Shown: one piece after another, positions 25,927 to 34,894 of the stretch
How positions within the stretch are numbered: the stretch's first letter is position 1
How the letters are laid out: the number at the start of each line of letters is the position of its first letter
Source: an uncultured Lachnobacterium sp.
GTDB lineage: Bacteria > Bacillota > Clostridia > Lachnospirales > Lachnospiraceae
Direction of reading: 5' to 3'
NCBI GenBank assembly: GCA_900543445.1
Contig: UQRC01000001.1
Location: 67,192-131,191, forward strand
DNA length: 64,000 nucleotides
Program-made: the position numbers and the translations under genes
The notes under the pieces: model-generated
Databases searched by the model: none
Told to the model about the DNA's origin: nothing
The model's input: only the letters and a program-made list of their open reading frames with translations

Positions 25927-26730
25927 ATGTTAGAGTTATGTAGTATTGCCAGCGGAAGCAGCGGCAATTGTATCTGTGTGGGGTCGGATGACAGCCATGT
26001 GCTGATCGACGCTGGTATCAGCGGCAAGCGCATCGAGAATGGGCTGAATGCAATCGATCTGACCAGCAAAGATATGCAGGGAATCCTGATCACACATGAG
26101 CATATTGATCACATTGCCGGACTTGGTGTGATGGCAAGAAGATACGGACTTCCGATGTATGCAACAGAAGGCACGATCGATGCGATCAGGCACACGTCCT
26201 CGGTTGGCAAAATCGATGAATCGCTTTTTCATGTGATCCGGCCGACGGAAGAATTTGAGATCGGTGATTTACATATTACCCCGATATCGATCTCACATGA
26301 TGCGGCAGACCCGGTCGCATATCGCATTGTAAAAGGCGATCGGAAAGTGGCGGTCGTTACGGATCTTGGAACATATGATGATGAAATTGTTTCCCAATTG
26401 CAGGAATTGGATATTCTGCTGCTGGAAGCAAACCATGATATCAATATGTTGGAAACGGGGGTGTATCCATATCCTTTAAAACGAAGGATCATGGGAGATA
26501 AGGGACATCTGTCGAACGAGCGGAGCGGGCAACTGCTCGGCGAACTTCTTCATGATAAATTCGGCACAGTGATTCTGGGCCACCTGAGCAAGGAAAATAA
26601 TTACGAGGAACTGGCTTACGAGGCGGTAAGGCTTGAGGTGACGATGGGAGAGAACCCGTATAAAGCGGATGATTTTCCGATGCTTGTAGCCAAGCGAGAC
26701 AGTGTATCGCCGATTCTTCGTGCACAGTAA
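25927..26730 (+). CDS. MBL-fold metallohydrolase, WalJ/YycJ-like
   Basis: A 267-residue metallo-beta-lactamase-fold enzyme with THEHIDH (57, 59, 61, 62) for the dinuclear zinc site, plus DLGTYDDEI, GHLSNE and ILGHLSKENN. YycJ/WalJ proteins act as 5'-3' exonucleases linked to DNA repair and cell-wall signalling. The start at 25927 lies two bases after the FtsA-like stop; a longer frame from 25855 runs through the upstream gene and is not favoured. Confidence 0.85.
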   Translation: MLELCSIASGSSGNCICVGSDDSHVLIDAGISGKRIENGLNAIDLTSKDMQGILITHEHIDHIAGLGVMARRYGLPMYATEGTIDAIRHTSSVGKIDESLFHVIRPTEEFEIGDLHITPISISHDAADPVAYRIVKGDRKVAVVTDLGTYDDEIVSQLQELDILLLEANHDINMLETGVYPYPLKRRIMGDKGHLSNERSGQLLGELLHDKFGTVILGHLSKENNYEELAYEAVRLEVTMGENPYKADDFPMLVAKRDSVSPILRAQ

Positions 26731-26747
26731 AAAGGAGAATAAGTACA

Positions 26748-27032
26748 ATGGAAAAGACGACTGACAAGACAATTATTACCGTTGTAGGTAAAGACACCGT
26801 AGGTATTATCGCAAAAGTCTGCACGTATCTGGCTGAGAATGGCGTAAACATTCTTGATATCTCGCAGACGATCGTATCCGGGTACTTCAATATGATGATG
26901 ATTACAGATATGAGTGGCGCTAAGAAGTCATTCGCTGATGTGTCAAATGAGATGGACAAGCTGGGCGAAGAGATTGGTGTAACCATCAAATGCCAGCGCG
27001 AGGAAATCTTTGAGAAAATGCACAGAATCTAA
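26748..27032 (+). CDS. ACT domain protein, UPF0237 family
   Basis: A 94-residue single ACT domain (IITVVGKDTVGIIAKVCTYLAENGVNILDISQTI), a small-ligand-binding fold that often senses amino acids. It is paired with the UPF0210 gene 37 bp downstream, a neighbourhood seen in many bacteria and archaea. The ligand is unknown. AAGGAGA precedes the start. Confidence 0.9.
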   Translation: MEKTTDKTIITVVGKDTVGIIAKVCTYLAENGVNILDISQTIVSGYFNMMMITDMSGAKKSFADVSNEMDKLGEEIGVTIKCQREEIFEKMHRI

Positions 27033-27069
27033 TATGTGTCACTTGTTCACGAAGAAAAAGGAGTAAATC

Positions 27070-28434
27070 ATGATAAATATTGGAGAAGTTATTGAAACCA
27101 ATGAGATGATCGAGAAGGAGAATCTCGATGTCCGTACGATCACGCTTGGAATCAGTCTTTTGGATTGTATTGATTCTGATCTGAATCGCTTAAATGAGAA
27201 TATTTACAACAAGATTACAACCGTTGCCAGGGATCTGGTGTCGGTTGGTCAGAGTATTGAGAATAACTATTGTATTCCAATCGTCAACAAGCGTATTTCC
27301 GTGACACCGATCGCTTTGGTCGGAGGAGCTGCCTGCAAGACCTCTGAGGATTTTATGACGATCGCGGATACACTTGACCGTGCGGCAAAGGCGGTTGGCG
27401 TGAACCTGATCGGTGGTTATTCGGCACTTGTTTCCAAGGGAATGACGAAGGCGGATGAGCTTTTGATCCGTTCCATTCCGCAGGCACTTCATGCAACAGA
27501 GAGAGTCTGCAGTTCGGTCAATCTTGCTTCTACCAAGACTGGAATCAATATGGACGCGGTTCGTCTCATGGGAGAAATCATTTTAGAGACTGCAGAGATT
27601 TCGAAGGACAATGATTCGGCAGACTGTATGAAGCTTGTGGTATTCTGTAACGCACCGGATGACAATCCGTTTATGGCGGGCGCCTTCCACGGTGTGACAG
27701 AAGCGGATGCAGTCATTAACGTTGGTGTCAGCGGACCGGGTGTTGTAAAGACGGCTTTGGAAAAGGTACGTGGTGAGAGTTTTGAAGTTCTCTGTGAGAC
27801 GATCAAGAAGACCGCTTTCAAGGTCACACGTGTCGGACAGCTGGTAGCACAGGAAGCATCCAGAAAGCTTGGCATCCCATTCGGAATTATCGATCTCTCG
27901 CTTGCTCCGACTCCTGCAATCGGAGACAGTGTTGCGGATATTCTCTGCGAGTGTGGACTTGAGTATGCGGGTGCACCGGGTACGACTGCAGCGCTTGCAA
28001 TGTTAAATGATCAGGTAAAGAAGGGCGGCGTTATGGCTTCTTCTTATGTCGGCGGACTCAGCGGTGCTTTCATTCCGGTCAGTGAAGATCAGGGTATGAT
28101 CAACGCGGTAGAGGCAAATGCCATCACGCTTGAGAAGCTGGAGGCAATGACCTGCGTATGCTCCGTAGGTCTTGATATGATCGCGATTCCTGGAGATACG
28201 AAGGCAACAACCATCTCCGGTATGATCGCCGATGAGATGGCGCTTGGTATGGTAAACCAGAAGACAACCGCTGCGCGTCTGATTCCGGCAATCGGCAAAG
28301 GCGTTGGTGATAAGGTAGAATTTGGCGGACTGTTCGGATATGCACCGGTTATGCCGGTCAACCCGTATTCCTGCGATGACTTTATCAACCGCAAGGGAAG
28401 AATTCCGGCACCGATCCATTCGTTTAAGAACTAA
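27070..28434 (+). CDS. UPF0210 (DUF711) family protein
   Basis: A 454-residue conserved protein of unknown chemistry; its fold has been related to glycyl-radical enzymes, but the C-terminal glycyl motif is absent here. Recognisable segments are [24 protein letters not shown] and [14 protein letters not shown]. It almost always follows a UPF0237 ACT protein, so the two likely act together, with the ACT domain as sensor. AAAAGGAG precedes the ATG. Confidence 0.9.
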   Translation: MINIGEVIETNEMIEKENLDVRTITLGISLLDCIDSDLNRLNENIYNKITTVARDLVSVGQSIENNYCIPIVNKRISVTPIALVGGAACKTSEDFMTIADTLDRAAKAVGVNLIGGYSALVSKGMTKADELLIRSIPQALHATERVCSSVNLASTKTGINMDAVRLMGEIILETAEISKDNDSADCMKLVVFCNAPDDNPFMAGAFHGVTEADAVINVGVSGPGVVKTALEKVRGESFEVLCETIKKTAFKVTRVGQLVAQEASRKLGIPFGIIDLSLAPTPAIGDSVADILCECGLEYAGAPGTTAALAMLNDQVKKGGVMASSYVGGLSGAFIPVSEDQGMINAVEANAITLEKLEAMTCVCSVGLDMIAIPGDTKATTISGMIADEMALGMVNQKTTAARLIPAIGKGVGDKVEFGGLFGYAPVMPVNPYSCDDFINRKGRIPAPIHSFKN

Positions 28435-28499
28435 TCAGGTGATACAGCTGCTTATAAAATATATAAGAAAAAGTGTATAAGTAACGAGGGGAAGATGCC

Positions 28500-28528
28500 T
28501 TGACAAGGCAGCATTTCCATGATTAAAT
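28500..28528 (+). promoter_or_regulatory. Promoter of the purine operon leader
   Basis: A consensus TTGACA and a TTAAAT are separated by 17 bp, placing +1 a few bases before the ZTP aptamer. TGCCTT-N3-AAGGCA overlaps the -35. Confidence 0.6.
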
Positions 28529-28542
28529 GAATTTAGTTATAT

Positions 28543-28716
28543 GACTGACGGATAAAGTGGATGAACCACGTGGAGTATAACATCGATAGTTTAAGGCTGT
28601 CGAAAGGGCAAGGTCTCTTCGAGACCTCGCAGGCGATGTTGAGCGATGTTTCAGAGAAACACCGCAGGCACCGCAGGCGATGCATCAGAGATGCACCGCA
28701 TAGCCGACCGTCTGGG
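28543..28716 (+). ncRNA. ZTP (pfl/ZMP) riboswitch aptamer
   Basis: The 5' subdomain (GACTGACGG, then GTGG/CCAC hairpin, then GTGGAGTATAACATCGATAG, 28543-28589) and the 3' subdomain (GCCGACCGTCTGGGC, 28703-28716) match the pfl motif, which binds ZMP/ZTP, the AICAR nucleotides that build up when 10-formyl-THF is short. It lies before the two genes that consume AICAR, exactly where this class is expected. The linker between the subdomains is long, about 110 nt, and holds three extra hairpins. Confidence 0.85.
28611..28700 (+). repeat. Three tandem hairpins in the riboswitch linker
   Basis: AGGTCTC-TTC-GAGACCT, GTTTC-AGA-GAAAC and TGCATC-AGA-GATGCA follow each other. The last two sit in similar frames (GCGATG...CACCGC), suggesting duplication. 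Confidence 0.6.
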
Positions 28717-28718
28717 CA

Positions 28719-28784
28719 CCGACAATATGGATAATGCTTTATGCATTTTCGTGTTATGGTGTGTCCGGATGTGTCGGCTTTTTT
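28719..28784 (+). terminator. Riboswitch expression-platform terminator
   Basis: CCGACA (28719-28724) pairs with TGTCGG (28772-28777), followed by six T. The right arm can also pair with GCCGAC inside the aptamer, so ligand binding and termination look mutually exclusive. Confidence 0.7.
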
Positions 28785-28818
28785 ATATTAGAGAGTGTAT
28801 AGTGGAAGGAGAATTCAA

Positions 28819-29532
28819 ATGCAGAAAGTAGCTCTTAGTAAGGAACTTGGCGCAACAACTTACCCGGGAAGAGGAATCGTGATCGGACGCACAAAGGATG
28901 GCAAGAAGGCAGTGACTGCGTATTTTATCATGGGACGCAGCGCGAACAGCCGTAATCGTGTGTTTGTAGAGGACGGAGAGGGAATCCGTACACAGGCATT
29001 TGATCCGAGCAAGCTTGAGGATCCAAGTCTGATCATTTATGCACCGGTTCGTGTACTTGGCAACAAGACGATCGTGACAAATGGAGACCAGACGGATACG
29101 ATCTATGAGCTGATGGACAAGCAGCAGACATTCGAGCAGGCGCTCCGCACCAGAGAGTTTGAGCCGGATGCTCCAAACTATACACCTCGTATTTCCGGAA
29201 TCATGCATATTGATAATGGAGAGTTCAATTATGCGATGTCTATTTTAAAAAGCAATAATGGTAATCCGGATGCCTGCAACCGCTATACATTCGCATATTC
29301 AAATCCGGTAGCAGGTGAGGGACACTTCATTCACACTTATATGGGAGATGGAAATCCACTTCCAAGCTTTGAGGGTGAACCGACATGGGTGGATATCGAA
29401 GGAGATATTGACAGCTTCACACAGATGGTATGGGAGAACTTAAACGAGGACAATAAGGTATCGCTTTTTGTACGATTCATTGATATTGAGACCGGAAAGT
29501 ATGAATCAAGAATCGTGAACAAGAATCAGTAA
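28819..29532 (+). CDS. IMP cyclohydrolase (stand-alone, PurO-like family)
   Basis: A 237-residue enzyme for the last step of IMP synthesis, ring closure of FAICAR. It matches the stand-alone IMP cyclohydrolase family by its GRGIVIGRTKDGKKAVTAYF opening and the NRVFVEDG and PRISGIMHI segments. The start at 28819 follows GGAAGGAG; a slightly earlier frame from 28795 is not favoured. It lies behind the ZTP riboswitch and before AICAR transformylase. Confidence 0.88.
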   Translation: MQKVALSKELGATTYPGRGIVIGRTKDGKKAVTAYFIMGRSANSRNRVFVEDGEGIRTQAFDPSKLEDPSLIIYAPVRVLGNKTIVTNGDQTDTIYELMDKQQTFEQALRTREFEPDAPNYTPRISGIMHIDNGEFNYAMSILKSNNGNPDACNRYTFAYSNPVAGEGHFIHTYMGDGNPLPSFEGEPTWVDIEGDIDSFTQMVWENLNEDNKVSLFVRFIDIETGKYESRIVNKNQ

Positions 29533-29653
29533 AATCGATGTATGATATGCGGCATCAATGTGCTTTATAACGTGTATGCACACATGGTATCGCATCGAAG
29601 ATACTAAAAAGTTACAGAGAAATATCAAATTAGTATAGATAAAGGAGAAAATC
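29533..29653 (+). other. Structured-looking gap between the two purine genes
   Basis: This 121-bp gap holds a nested inverted repeat: CGATG near its left end with CATCG about 50 bp later, and TGTGC with GCACA inside. There is no T-run or clear promoter, so it may be an RNA processing or stabilising element. Confidence 0.3.
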
Positions 29654-30832
29654 ATGCAGGAATATGAATTAAAATACGGATGTAACCCAAATCAGAAACC
29701 TTCCAGAATCTTTATGAAGGATGGAGAACTCCCTATCAAAGTGTTAAGCGGCAGAGCCGGATATATCAACTTCCTTGATGCTTTCAACGGATGGCAGCTG
29801 GTTCGCGAACTGAAGAAAGCAACCGGACTTCCGGCAGCAACTTCTTTCAAGCATGTTTCACCGGCCGGTGCGGCAGTCGGACTTCCTCTGTCTGAGGTTG
29901 AGAAGAAGATTTACTGGGTTGACGAAATGGATGTGGAGTTTACTTCGCTTGCAAATGCTTACATTCGTGCAAGAGGTGCGGATCGTATGTCTTCCTTCGG
30001 CGATTTCATTTCTCTTTCTGATGTCTGCGATGCAGCAACCGCTTTGGTTATCAAGAGAGAGGTATCGGATGGTGTGATCGCTCCGGGATATACCGATGAG
30101 GCACTTGAAATCTTAAAGCAGAAGAAAAAAGGTAATTACTGCGTGATCGAGATTGATCCGAATTATGAGCCTGCTCCGATCGAGCGCAAGGATGTATTCG
30201 GAATAACATTCGAGCAGGGAAGAAATGAGTTAAACATTGATGAGCATTTCTTTGACAATATTGTAACTGAGAATAAGGAATTGACCGAGCAGGCAAAGAT
30301 TGATCTTGCAATCTCTATGATCACCTTAAAGTATACACAGTCGAACTCTGTATGCTACGTAAAAGGCGGACAGGCAATCGGTATCGGTGCAGGACAGCAG
30401 TCAAGAATCCACTGTACACGTCTTGCCGGATCAAAGGCAGATAACTGGTGGTTGCGCCAGTCTCCGCAGGTGCTTGGTTTACAGTTTGTTGACGGAATCA
30501 AGCGTGCGGATCGTGATAATGCGATCGATCTGTACATGGGAGATGACTACATGGATGTTCTTGCGGACGGCGCATGGGAGAAGATCTTCAAGGTAAAGCC
30601 AGATGTCTTTACCGCAGAGGAGAAACGCGCATGGCTGGACAAGAATACCGATGTTGCACTCGGTTCTGATGCGTTCTTCCCATTTGGAGATAACATCGAG
30701 CGCGCACACAAGAGTGGTGTAAAATACATCGCTGAGCCGGGCGGATCCGTTCGTGATGACAATGTCATCGATACCTGTAATAAGTATGGAATGGTGATGA
30801 GCTTTACCGGAATTCGTCTGTTCCATCACTAA
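29654..30832 (+). CDS. Phosphoribosylaminoimidazolecarboxamide formyltransferase (AICAR transformylase, stand-alone)
   Basis: A 392-residue enzyme that transfers a formyl group from 10-formyl-THF to AICAR. It equals the C-terminal half of PurH, with the catalytic SFKHVSPAGAA (Lys-His), the GIGAGQQSRI stretch and the terminal SDAFFPFGDN and YIAEPGGSVRDDNV motifs. The cyclohydrolase half is absent and is supplied by the preceding gene. AAAGGAG precedes the start. Confidence 0.93.
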   Translation: MQEYELKYGCNPNQKPSRIFMKDGELPIKVLSGRAGYINFLDAFNGWQLVRELKKATGLPAATSFKHVSPAGAAVGLPLSEVEKKIYWVDEMDVEFTSLANAYIRARGADRMSSFGDFISLSDVCDAATALVIKREVSDGVIAPGYTDEALEILKQKKKGNYCVIEIDPNYEPAPIERKDVFGITFEQGRNELNIDEHFFDNIVTENKELTEQAKIDLAISMITLKYTQSNSVCYVKGGQAIGIGAGQQSRIHCTRLAGSKADNWWLRQSPQVLGLQFVDGIKRADRDNAIDLYMGDDYMDVLADGAWEKIFKVKPDVFTAEEKRAWLDKNTDVALGSDAFFPFGDNIERAHKSGVKYIAEPGGSVRDDNVIDTCNKYGMVMSFTGIRLFHH

Positions 30833-30853
30833 AATGAGGCAGCGCACAGATGA

Positions 30854-31696
30854 TTATTTGTGCTGGTTGCGCCATTCACGCGGAGAAATTCCGTAGACAT
30901 TTTTAAAGGCACGTGAAAAATGAAGCTGATTTTCATATCCGACCGCAGACCCGATATCTGCGATGGATAGGGAAGTCAGCTTTAATAATTCTGTGGCCTT
31001 GATCATACGGTAATTCATCAGGAATTCCTGTGGGGACTGACCGACGGTGTTGCGGAAAATCTTACCGAAATAGCTTCGGTTGATACCGCAGACTGCCGCA
31101 ATGTCCTCAATGGAAATATTATTTTGAAAATTTTGTTCAATATAATTCATCGCTTCTTTGATATAATAATCACTCATTCTGCCACTAGGCGTAATACGTG
31201 TCGATTTGGCAGACTGTAACAGATCATCCAAAAACAGATAGAGATGACCGATCAGATGATATGGAGGTTCTTTCGGATGATGCACGATATAAAGCATTTC
31301 TTCTACCAGCCGTTCGCGCAGTTCCTTGGAGTGCGAATGATATACAGGCGCGTTTTTACACAGATCGGTCATACTGAGCGCCTCTTTGACGCGGAGTCCG
31401 TCAAATTCAATCCACATATATTCCCATGGTAACTTGGAATCTGCAATATAGGTGTTGATCTGTCCGGGAAAAATCATAAATCCCTGGCCGCTTTTGACAG
31501 AATACGTCTGTGTATTACCTTGGAAATCATCTGCCATCAGAGTTCCGGTTCCGGAGAGAACATAGTGGAACAGATAGTGGTTGCGTGTTGCAGGGCCGAA
31601 AGAATGACCGGGATCGCACTGCTCATATCCGAATTGATACATACACAGATCAATAAAATTTTCATTTGGGAAAATATTAAAAAATGTGTTGCCCAT
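30854..31696 (-). CDS. AraC family transcriptional regulator of the raffinose operon (MsmR/RafR-like)
   Basis: A 280-residue protein. Residues 1-160 form a cupin sugar-sensing domain (HYVLSGTGTL, GQGFMIFPGQINTY). Residues about 180-278 are the double helix-turn-helix with IEDIAAVCGINRSYFGKIFR and the C-terminal IGSAVGYENQLHFSRAFKN signature. It is divergent from the alpha-galactoside operon, so it is the likely activator. The intergenic region has a pair of inverted 12-bp sites. AAGGAGG precedes the ATG. Confidence 0.9.
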   Translation of the reverse strand: MGNTFFNIFPNENFIDLCMYQFGYEQCDPGHSFGPATRNHYLFHYVLSGTGTLMADDFQGNTQTYSVKSGQGFMIFPGQINTYIADSKLPWEYMWIEFDGLRVKEALSMTDLCKNAPVYHSHSKELRERLVEEMLYIVHHPKEPPYHLIGHLYLFLDDLLQSAKSTRITPSGRMSDYYIKEAMNYIEQNFQNNISIEDIAAVCGINRSYFGKIFRNTVGQSPQEFLMNYRMIKATELLKLTSLSIADIGSAVGYENQLHFSRAFKNVYGISPREWRNQHK

Positions 31697-31710
31697 AGAT
31701 CCTCCTTATA

Positions 31711-31805
31711 TACCATAATGCGACATCTATATCAATTATAGCACAAAATCTCACATTTTGGTATAAAATTGAAAAAATACGGATATTTATGGACGCATAA
31801 TGGTA
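31711..31805. promoter_or_regulatory. Paired inverted operators in the AraC/raffinose intergenic region
   Basis: TACCATAATGCG (31711-31722) and CGCATAATGGTA (31794-31805) are inverted copies matching at 11 of 12 positions. One overlaps the start region of the regulator gene; the other sits just upstream of the operon's -10 box. Confidence 0.5.
31735..31740 (-). promoter_or_regulatory. -10 box of the AraC regulator gene
   Basis: The minus strand reads TATAAT here. No strong -35 is visible. Confidence 0.5.
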
Positions 31806-31814
31806 TGTTATAAT
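31786..31814 (+). promoter_or_regulatory. Promoter of the raffinose operon
   Basis: TATAAT at 31809-31814 has a poor -35 (TTTATG) 17 bp upstream, as is usual for AraC-activated promoters. The operator 31794-31805 lies in the spacer. Confidence 0.55.
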
Positions 31815-31863
31815 CGATTTATCAAAAGAAAAACGGATGTATTGGAGAAAAGGAGTGGAAAAT

Positions 31864-33165
31864 ATGGCAAAAAGAAAGATTTGCCGCAGTCTGGCAGTTG
31901 TACTTGCATTTGGGATGTGCGTGACAGCACTTGGCGGATGCGGCAGCGAAAAAAGTGCAAGTGGGAAAACAGAGATCGAAGTTGTTTCCTATAAGCCGGA
32001 AGCGGTTGCAGCGTTTGAAGAAATTGAGAAGAGATTCAATGAAACACATGAAGACATTCATTTGACGATATCATCTCCAAATGAAGCTATGACAATTTTG
32101 AAAACGCGTTTCATCCGTGAAGACTATCCGGATATTATCGCAATCGGTGGAGATATCAATTATTCCAATTTCCTGGATGCGGATCTGTTCGAGGATATCT
32201 CGGATCTGGAAGAAGTTTCCACTGTGAAGCCGGCATATCTGGAGATGGATAAGGAATTGGAATTTATTCCAAAGGACGGAACTTATGCACTTCCTTATGT
32301 GGCTAATGCGGCCGGAATTCTTTACAATAAGGATCTGTTTGCAGAGAACGGATGGGAGGTTCCGACAACATGGGAGGAGTTCACTTCTTTATGTGACAAG
32401 ATCAAAGACAGCGGAACGCTTCCGTTGTATCTTGGTTTTAAAGATACCTGGACCTGTCTGGCTCCTTGGAATGCGCTTGCGGTAGGACTTACCGATTCCG
32501 ATACCTGCAATCAGGTCAATATGGGTAATACAACATTTGAACAGACTTACGGAACGGTTGCTGAGAAAATGCGTGCTTTACTTGACTATGCGGAGAGTAA
32601 TCCATACGCATACAGCTACAATGATGCATGTACGGCATTTGCCCGCGGGGAATCGGCGATGTACCCGATCGGAAGCTATGCGATCCCGCAGATTAAATCA
32701 GTGAATCCGGAGATGAATATCGGTTCCTTTACATTCCCGGCAAATGAGAATGAGGCGGACAATGTTCTCAATTCCGGAATTGATCTGCAGTTCTCGGTAA
32801 TGAAGGCTTGTAAAAACAAAGAAGCGGCATATGAGGTATTAAAATATCTGTATGACGATGAGACGATTCAGATTTATCTGGATGATCAGGGAGGAATTGC
32901 CTGTAAGGAAGGAAACTTTGCGATTCCGGAAACACTTGAAGATATGAAGGACTATATTGAGAATAACCGGATGTCGGATTATCAGGATCATCATTATCCG
33001 AGCGAGATGAGCGTGGATGCTATGATCCAGACATTCCTGCTTGATACAAGTGACAATGCACAGGATAAGTTTTTGAAAAAATTCGATTCGGACTGGAAGC
33101 GCTACAATCGGGATCTGATCCGAAAAGTACAGGATTATCAGAAGGAACAGGAGGATGCACAATGA
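31864..33165 (+). CDS. msmE: Sugar ABC transporter substrate-binding lipoprotein (MsmE/RafE-like)
   Basis: A 433-residue extracellular binding protein with a lipoprotein signal peptide ending in LGGC (Cys26 lipidated). The family fold follows (IEVVSYKPEAVAAFEEIEKRF, YPDIIAIGG, WTCLAPWNA). By operon context it captures raffinose-family alpha-galactosides. AAAAGGAG fixes the start at 31864; an in-frame extension to 31837 would include it. Four-base overlap with the next gene. Confidence 0.88.
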   Translation: MAKRKICRSLAVVLAFGMCVTALGGCGSEKSASGKTEIEVVSYKPEAVAAFEEIEKRFNETHEDIHLTISSPNEAMTILKTRFIREDYPDIIAIGGDINYSNFLDADLFEDISDLEEVSTVKPAYLEMDKELEFIPKDGTYALPYVANAAGILYNKDLFAENGWEVPTTWEEFTSLCDKIKDSGTLPLYLGFKDTWTCLAPWNALAVGLTDSDTCNQVNMGNTTFEQTYGTVAEKMRALLDYAESNPYAYSYNDACTAFARGESAMYPIGSYAIPQIKSVNPEMNIGSFTFPANENEADNVLNSGIDLQFSVMKACKNKEAAYEVLKYLYDDETIQIYLDDQGGIACKEGNFAIPETLEDMKDYIENNRMSDYQDHHYPSEMSVDAMIQTFLLDTSDNAQDKFLKKFDSDWKRYNRDLIRKVQDYQKEQEDAQ

Positions 33166-34037
33166 AAAGAAAAATGTCAAACAGGGATAAAACATTCTGG
33201 GCAGTCGTGATACCCGTTGTGATCTTGTTCTTTGCGTTTAATACACTGCCGATGATCAAAGGCGTGATCTACAGTTTTACCAATTACAAAGGATACGGAA
33301 CTTATGATTATGTCGGCTTCCGAAATTACGCTGATCTGTTTACCGATGCACGTGTAGGAAAAAGCTACCTGTTCACCTTTAAATATGCATTGGCTGGAAC
33401 CATATTGGTTAACGTATTAAGCCTGATCATGGCGCTTGGATTAAATGCGAAGATTCGTTTTAAGAGTGCTTTGCGCGGTATCTATTTTGTGCCGAATATT
33501 CTGGGTGGACTGGTTATCGGTTATATCTTCAGTTTTATTTTTACCTATATTCTTCCGACCGTGGGCAATGTTTTTCACATCGGATTTCTGCAGAACAGTA
33601 TCCTTGCAAGTGAGAAATATGCATGGATCGGGGTGCTGATCGTTGGTGTATGGCAGGCTGTTGCGATGAATACGATCATCTATATCTCGGGATTGCAGAC
33701 GGTTCCAGAGGACGTGTACGAGGCAAGTATGCTTGACGGTGCAAGCCCTTGGAAGCAATTCTGGAAAGTAACGCTTCCACTTGTGATGCCTTTTGTAACG
33801 ATCAACCTTGTCTTAAGTACCAAAAACTTCCTGATGGTATTTGATCAGATCATGTCCTTGACCAAGGGCGGTCCTGCACAGAGTACCGAATCAATTTCAT
33901 ACCTGATCTATCGAAACGGTATGGATGGCGGACAGTTTGGATTCCAGAGTGCGAATGCAGTCATTTTCTTTATTGTGATTGTAGCAATCTCGCTTTTCCA
34001 GATGACGATCATGAATAAGAAGGAGGAACAGTTATGA
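33162..34037 (+). CDS. msmF: Sugar ABC transporter permease (MsmF-like)
   Basis: A 291-residue permease with six membrane helices and the cytoplasmic EAA loop (YEASMLDGASPWKQFWKVTLPLV) that docks onto an ATPase. It forms the channel with the next gene for alpha-galactoside uptake. No ATPase gene is in the operon, so a shared MsmK/MsiK-type ATPase encoded elsewhere is expected. It overlaps both neighbours by four bases. Confidence 0.92.
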   Translation: MKRKMSNRDKTFWAVVIPVVILFFAFNTLPMIKGVIYSFTNYKGYGTYDYVGFRNYADLFTDARVGKSYLFTFKYALAGTILVNVLSLIMALGLNAKIRFKSALRGIYFVPNILGGLVIGYIFSFIFTYILPTVGNVFHIGFLQNSILASEKYAWIGVLIVGVWQAVAMNTIIYISGLQTVPEDVYEASMLDGASPWKQFWKVTLPLVMPFVTINLVLSTKNFLMVFDQIMSLTKGGPAQSTESISYLIYRNGMDGGQFGFQSANAVIFFIVIVAISLFQMTIMNKKEEQL

Positions 34038-34876
34038 TGAATCAGACGAAGAAAACAAACTGGGTACTGACGATTGTTTTGATCCTGGGAACCCTTACCG
34101 TGTTTTTCCCATTATATATGGCTGTAATCATTGCGTTTAAGCAGCCGAGTGAGATGACCAACGATGTGGCAGGAGCACTTTCTTTTCCGAAACAGTGGAG
34201 CCTTGATAATTTCCGTCAGGCGATGGAAGTAACGGATTTCTGGCATTCACTTGGCAACAGCCTTCTGATCACATTAGTTACGATCGCGTTGGCAATCCTG
34301 ATCCATTCGATCGCAGGATATGTGATCGGACGGGGGATGACGAGAAAGAAAAGCTTTCGATTTATTTATCTGTATATTGTCAGTGGTATGTTCGTTCCGT
34401 TTTCCATCCTGATGATGCCTCTCGTAAAACAGACTGCACATATGGGACTTGGAAACCGTGCCGGTGTCATTCTTCTTTATCTTGTGTTCTATATGCCAAT
34501 GAATGTACTTCTTTACAGCGGATATCTGAAGAATATTCCGGTCGCGTTGGAAGAAGCTGCGGATATTGACGGTGCAAGCACCTGGACAACGTATTGGAAG
34601 GTCGTATTCCCGATGATGAAACCGATGCATGCAACGGTTGCGATTCTTACTGCACTCGGAACATGGAATGATGTTATGACACCACTTGTCATTATGTCCG
34701 GAACCGGACAGAATACGCTGCCACTGGCACAGCTGAATTTCCAGACTCAGTTTGGAACGAACTATAATCTGGCGTTTGCTTCTTATATTCTGGCATTGAT
34801 TCCGATTCTGATCTTCTATGTGATCTGTCAGAAACAGATTTTAAATGGTGTTGCAAATGGTGCGGTTAAAGGATAA
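34034..34876 (+). CDS. msmG: Sugar ABC transporter permease (MsmG-like)
   Basis: A 280-residue permease, the MalG/MsmG-type partner of the previous gene, with six helices and the EAA loop LEEAADIDGASTWTTYWKVV. AAGGAGG in the end of msmF serves its start. It ends in the VANGAVKG tail typical of this subfamily. Confidence 0.92.
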   Translation: MMNQTKKTNWVLTIVLILGTLTVFFPLYMAVIIAFKQPSEMTNDVAGALSFPKQWSLDNFRQAMEVTDFWHSLGNSLLITLVTIALAILIHSIAGYVIGRGMTRKKSFRFIYLYIVSGMFVPFSILMMPLVKQTAHMGLGNRAGVILLYLVFYMPMNVLLYSGYLKNIPVALEEAADIDGASTWTTYWKVVFPMMKPMHATVAILTALGTWNDVMTPLVIMSGTGQNTLPLAQLNFQTQFGTNYNLAFASYILALIPILIFYVICQKQILNGVANGAVKG

Positions 34877-34894
34877 ATAAAAAGAGGTTATGAT

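Noticed and set aside
30833-30875. GCACA/TGTGC hairpin as a terminator between the transformylase and AraC genes
   Set aside because: The stem is only 5 bp, lies partly inside the AraC coding end, and lacks a T-run.
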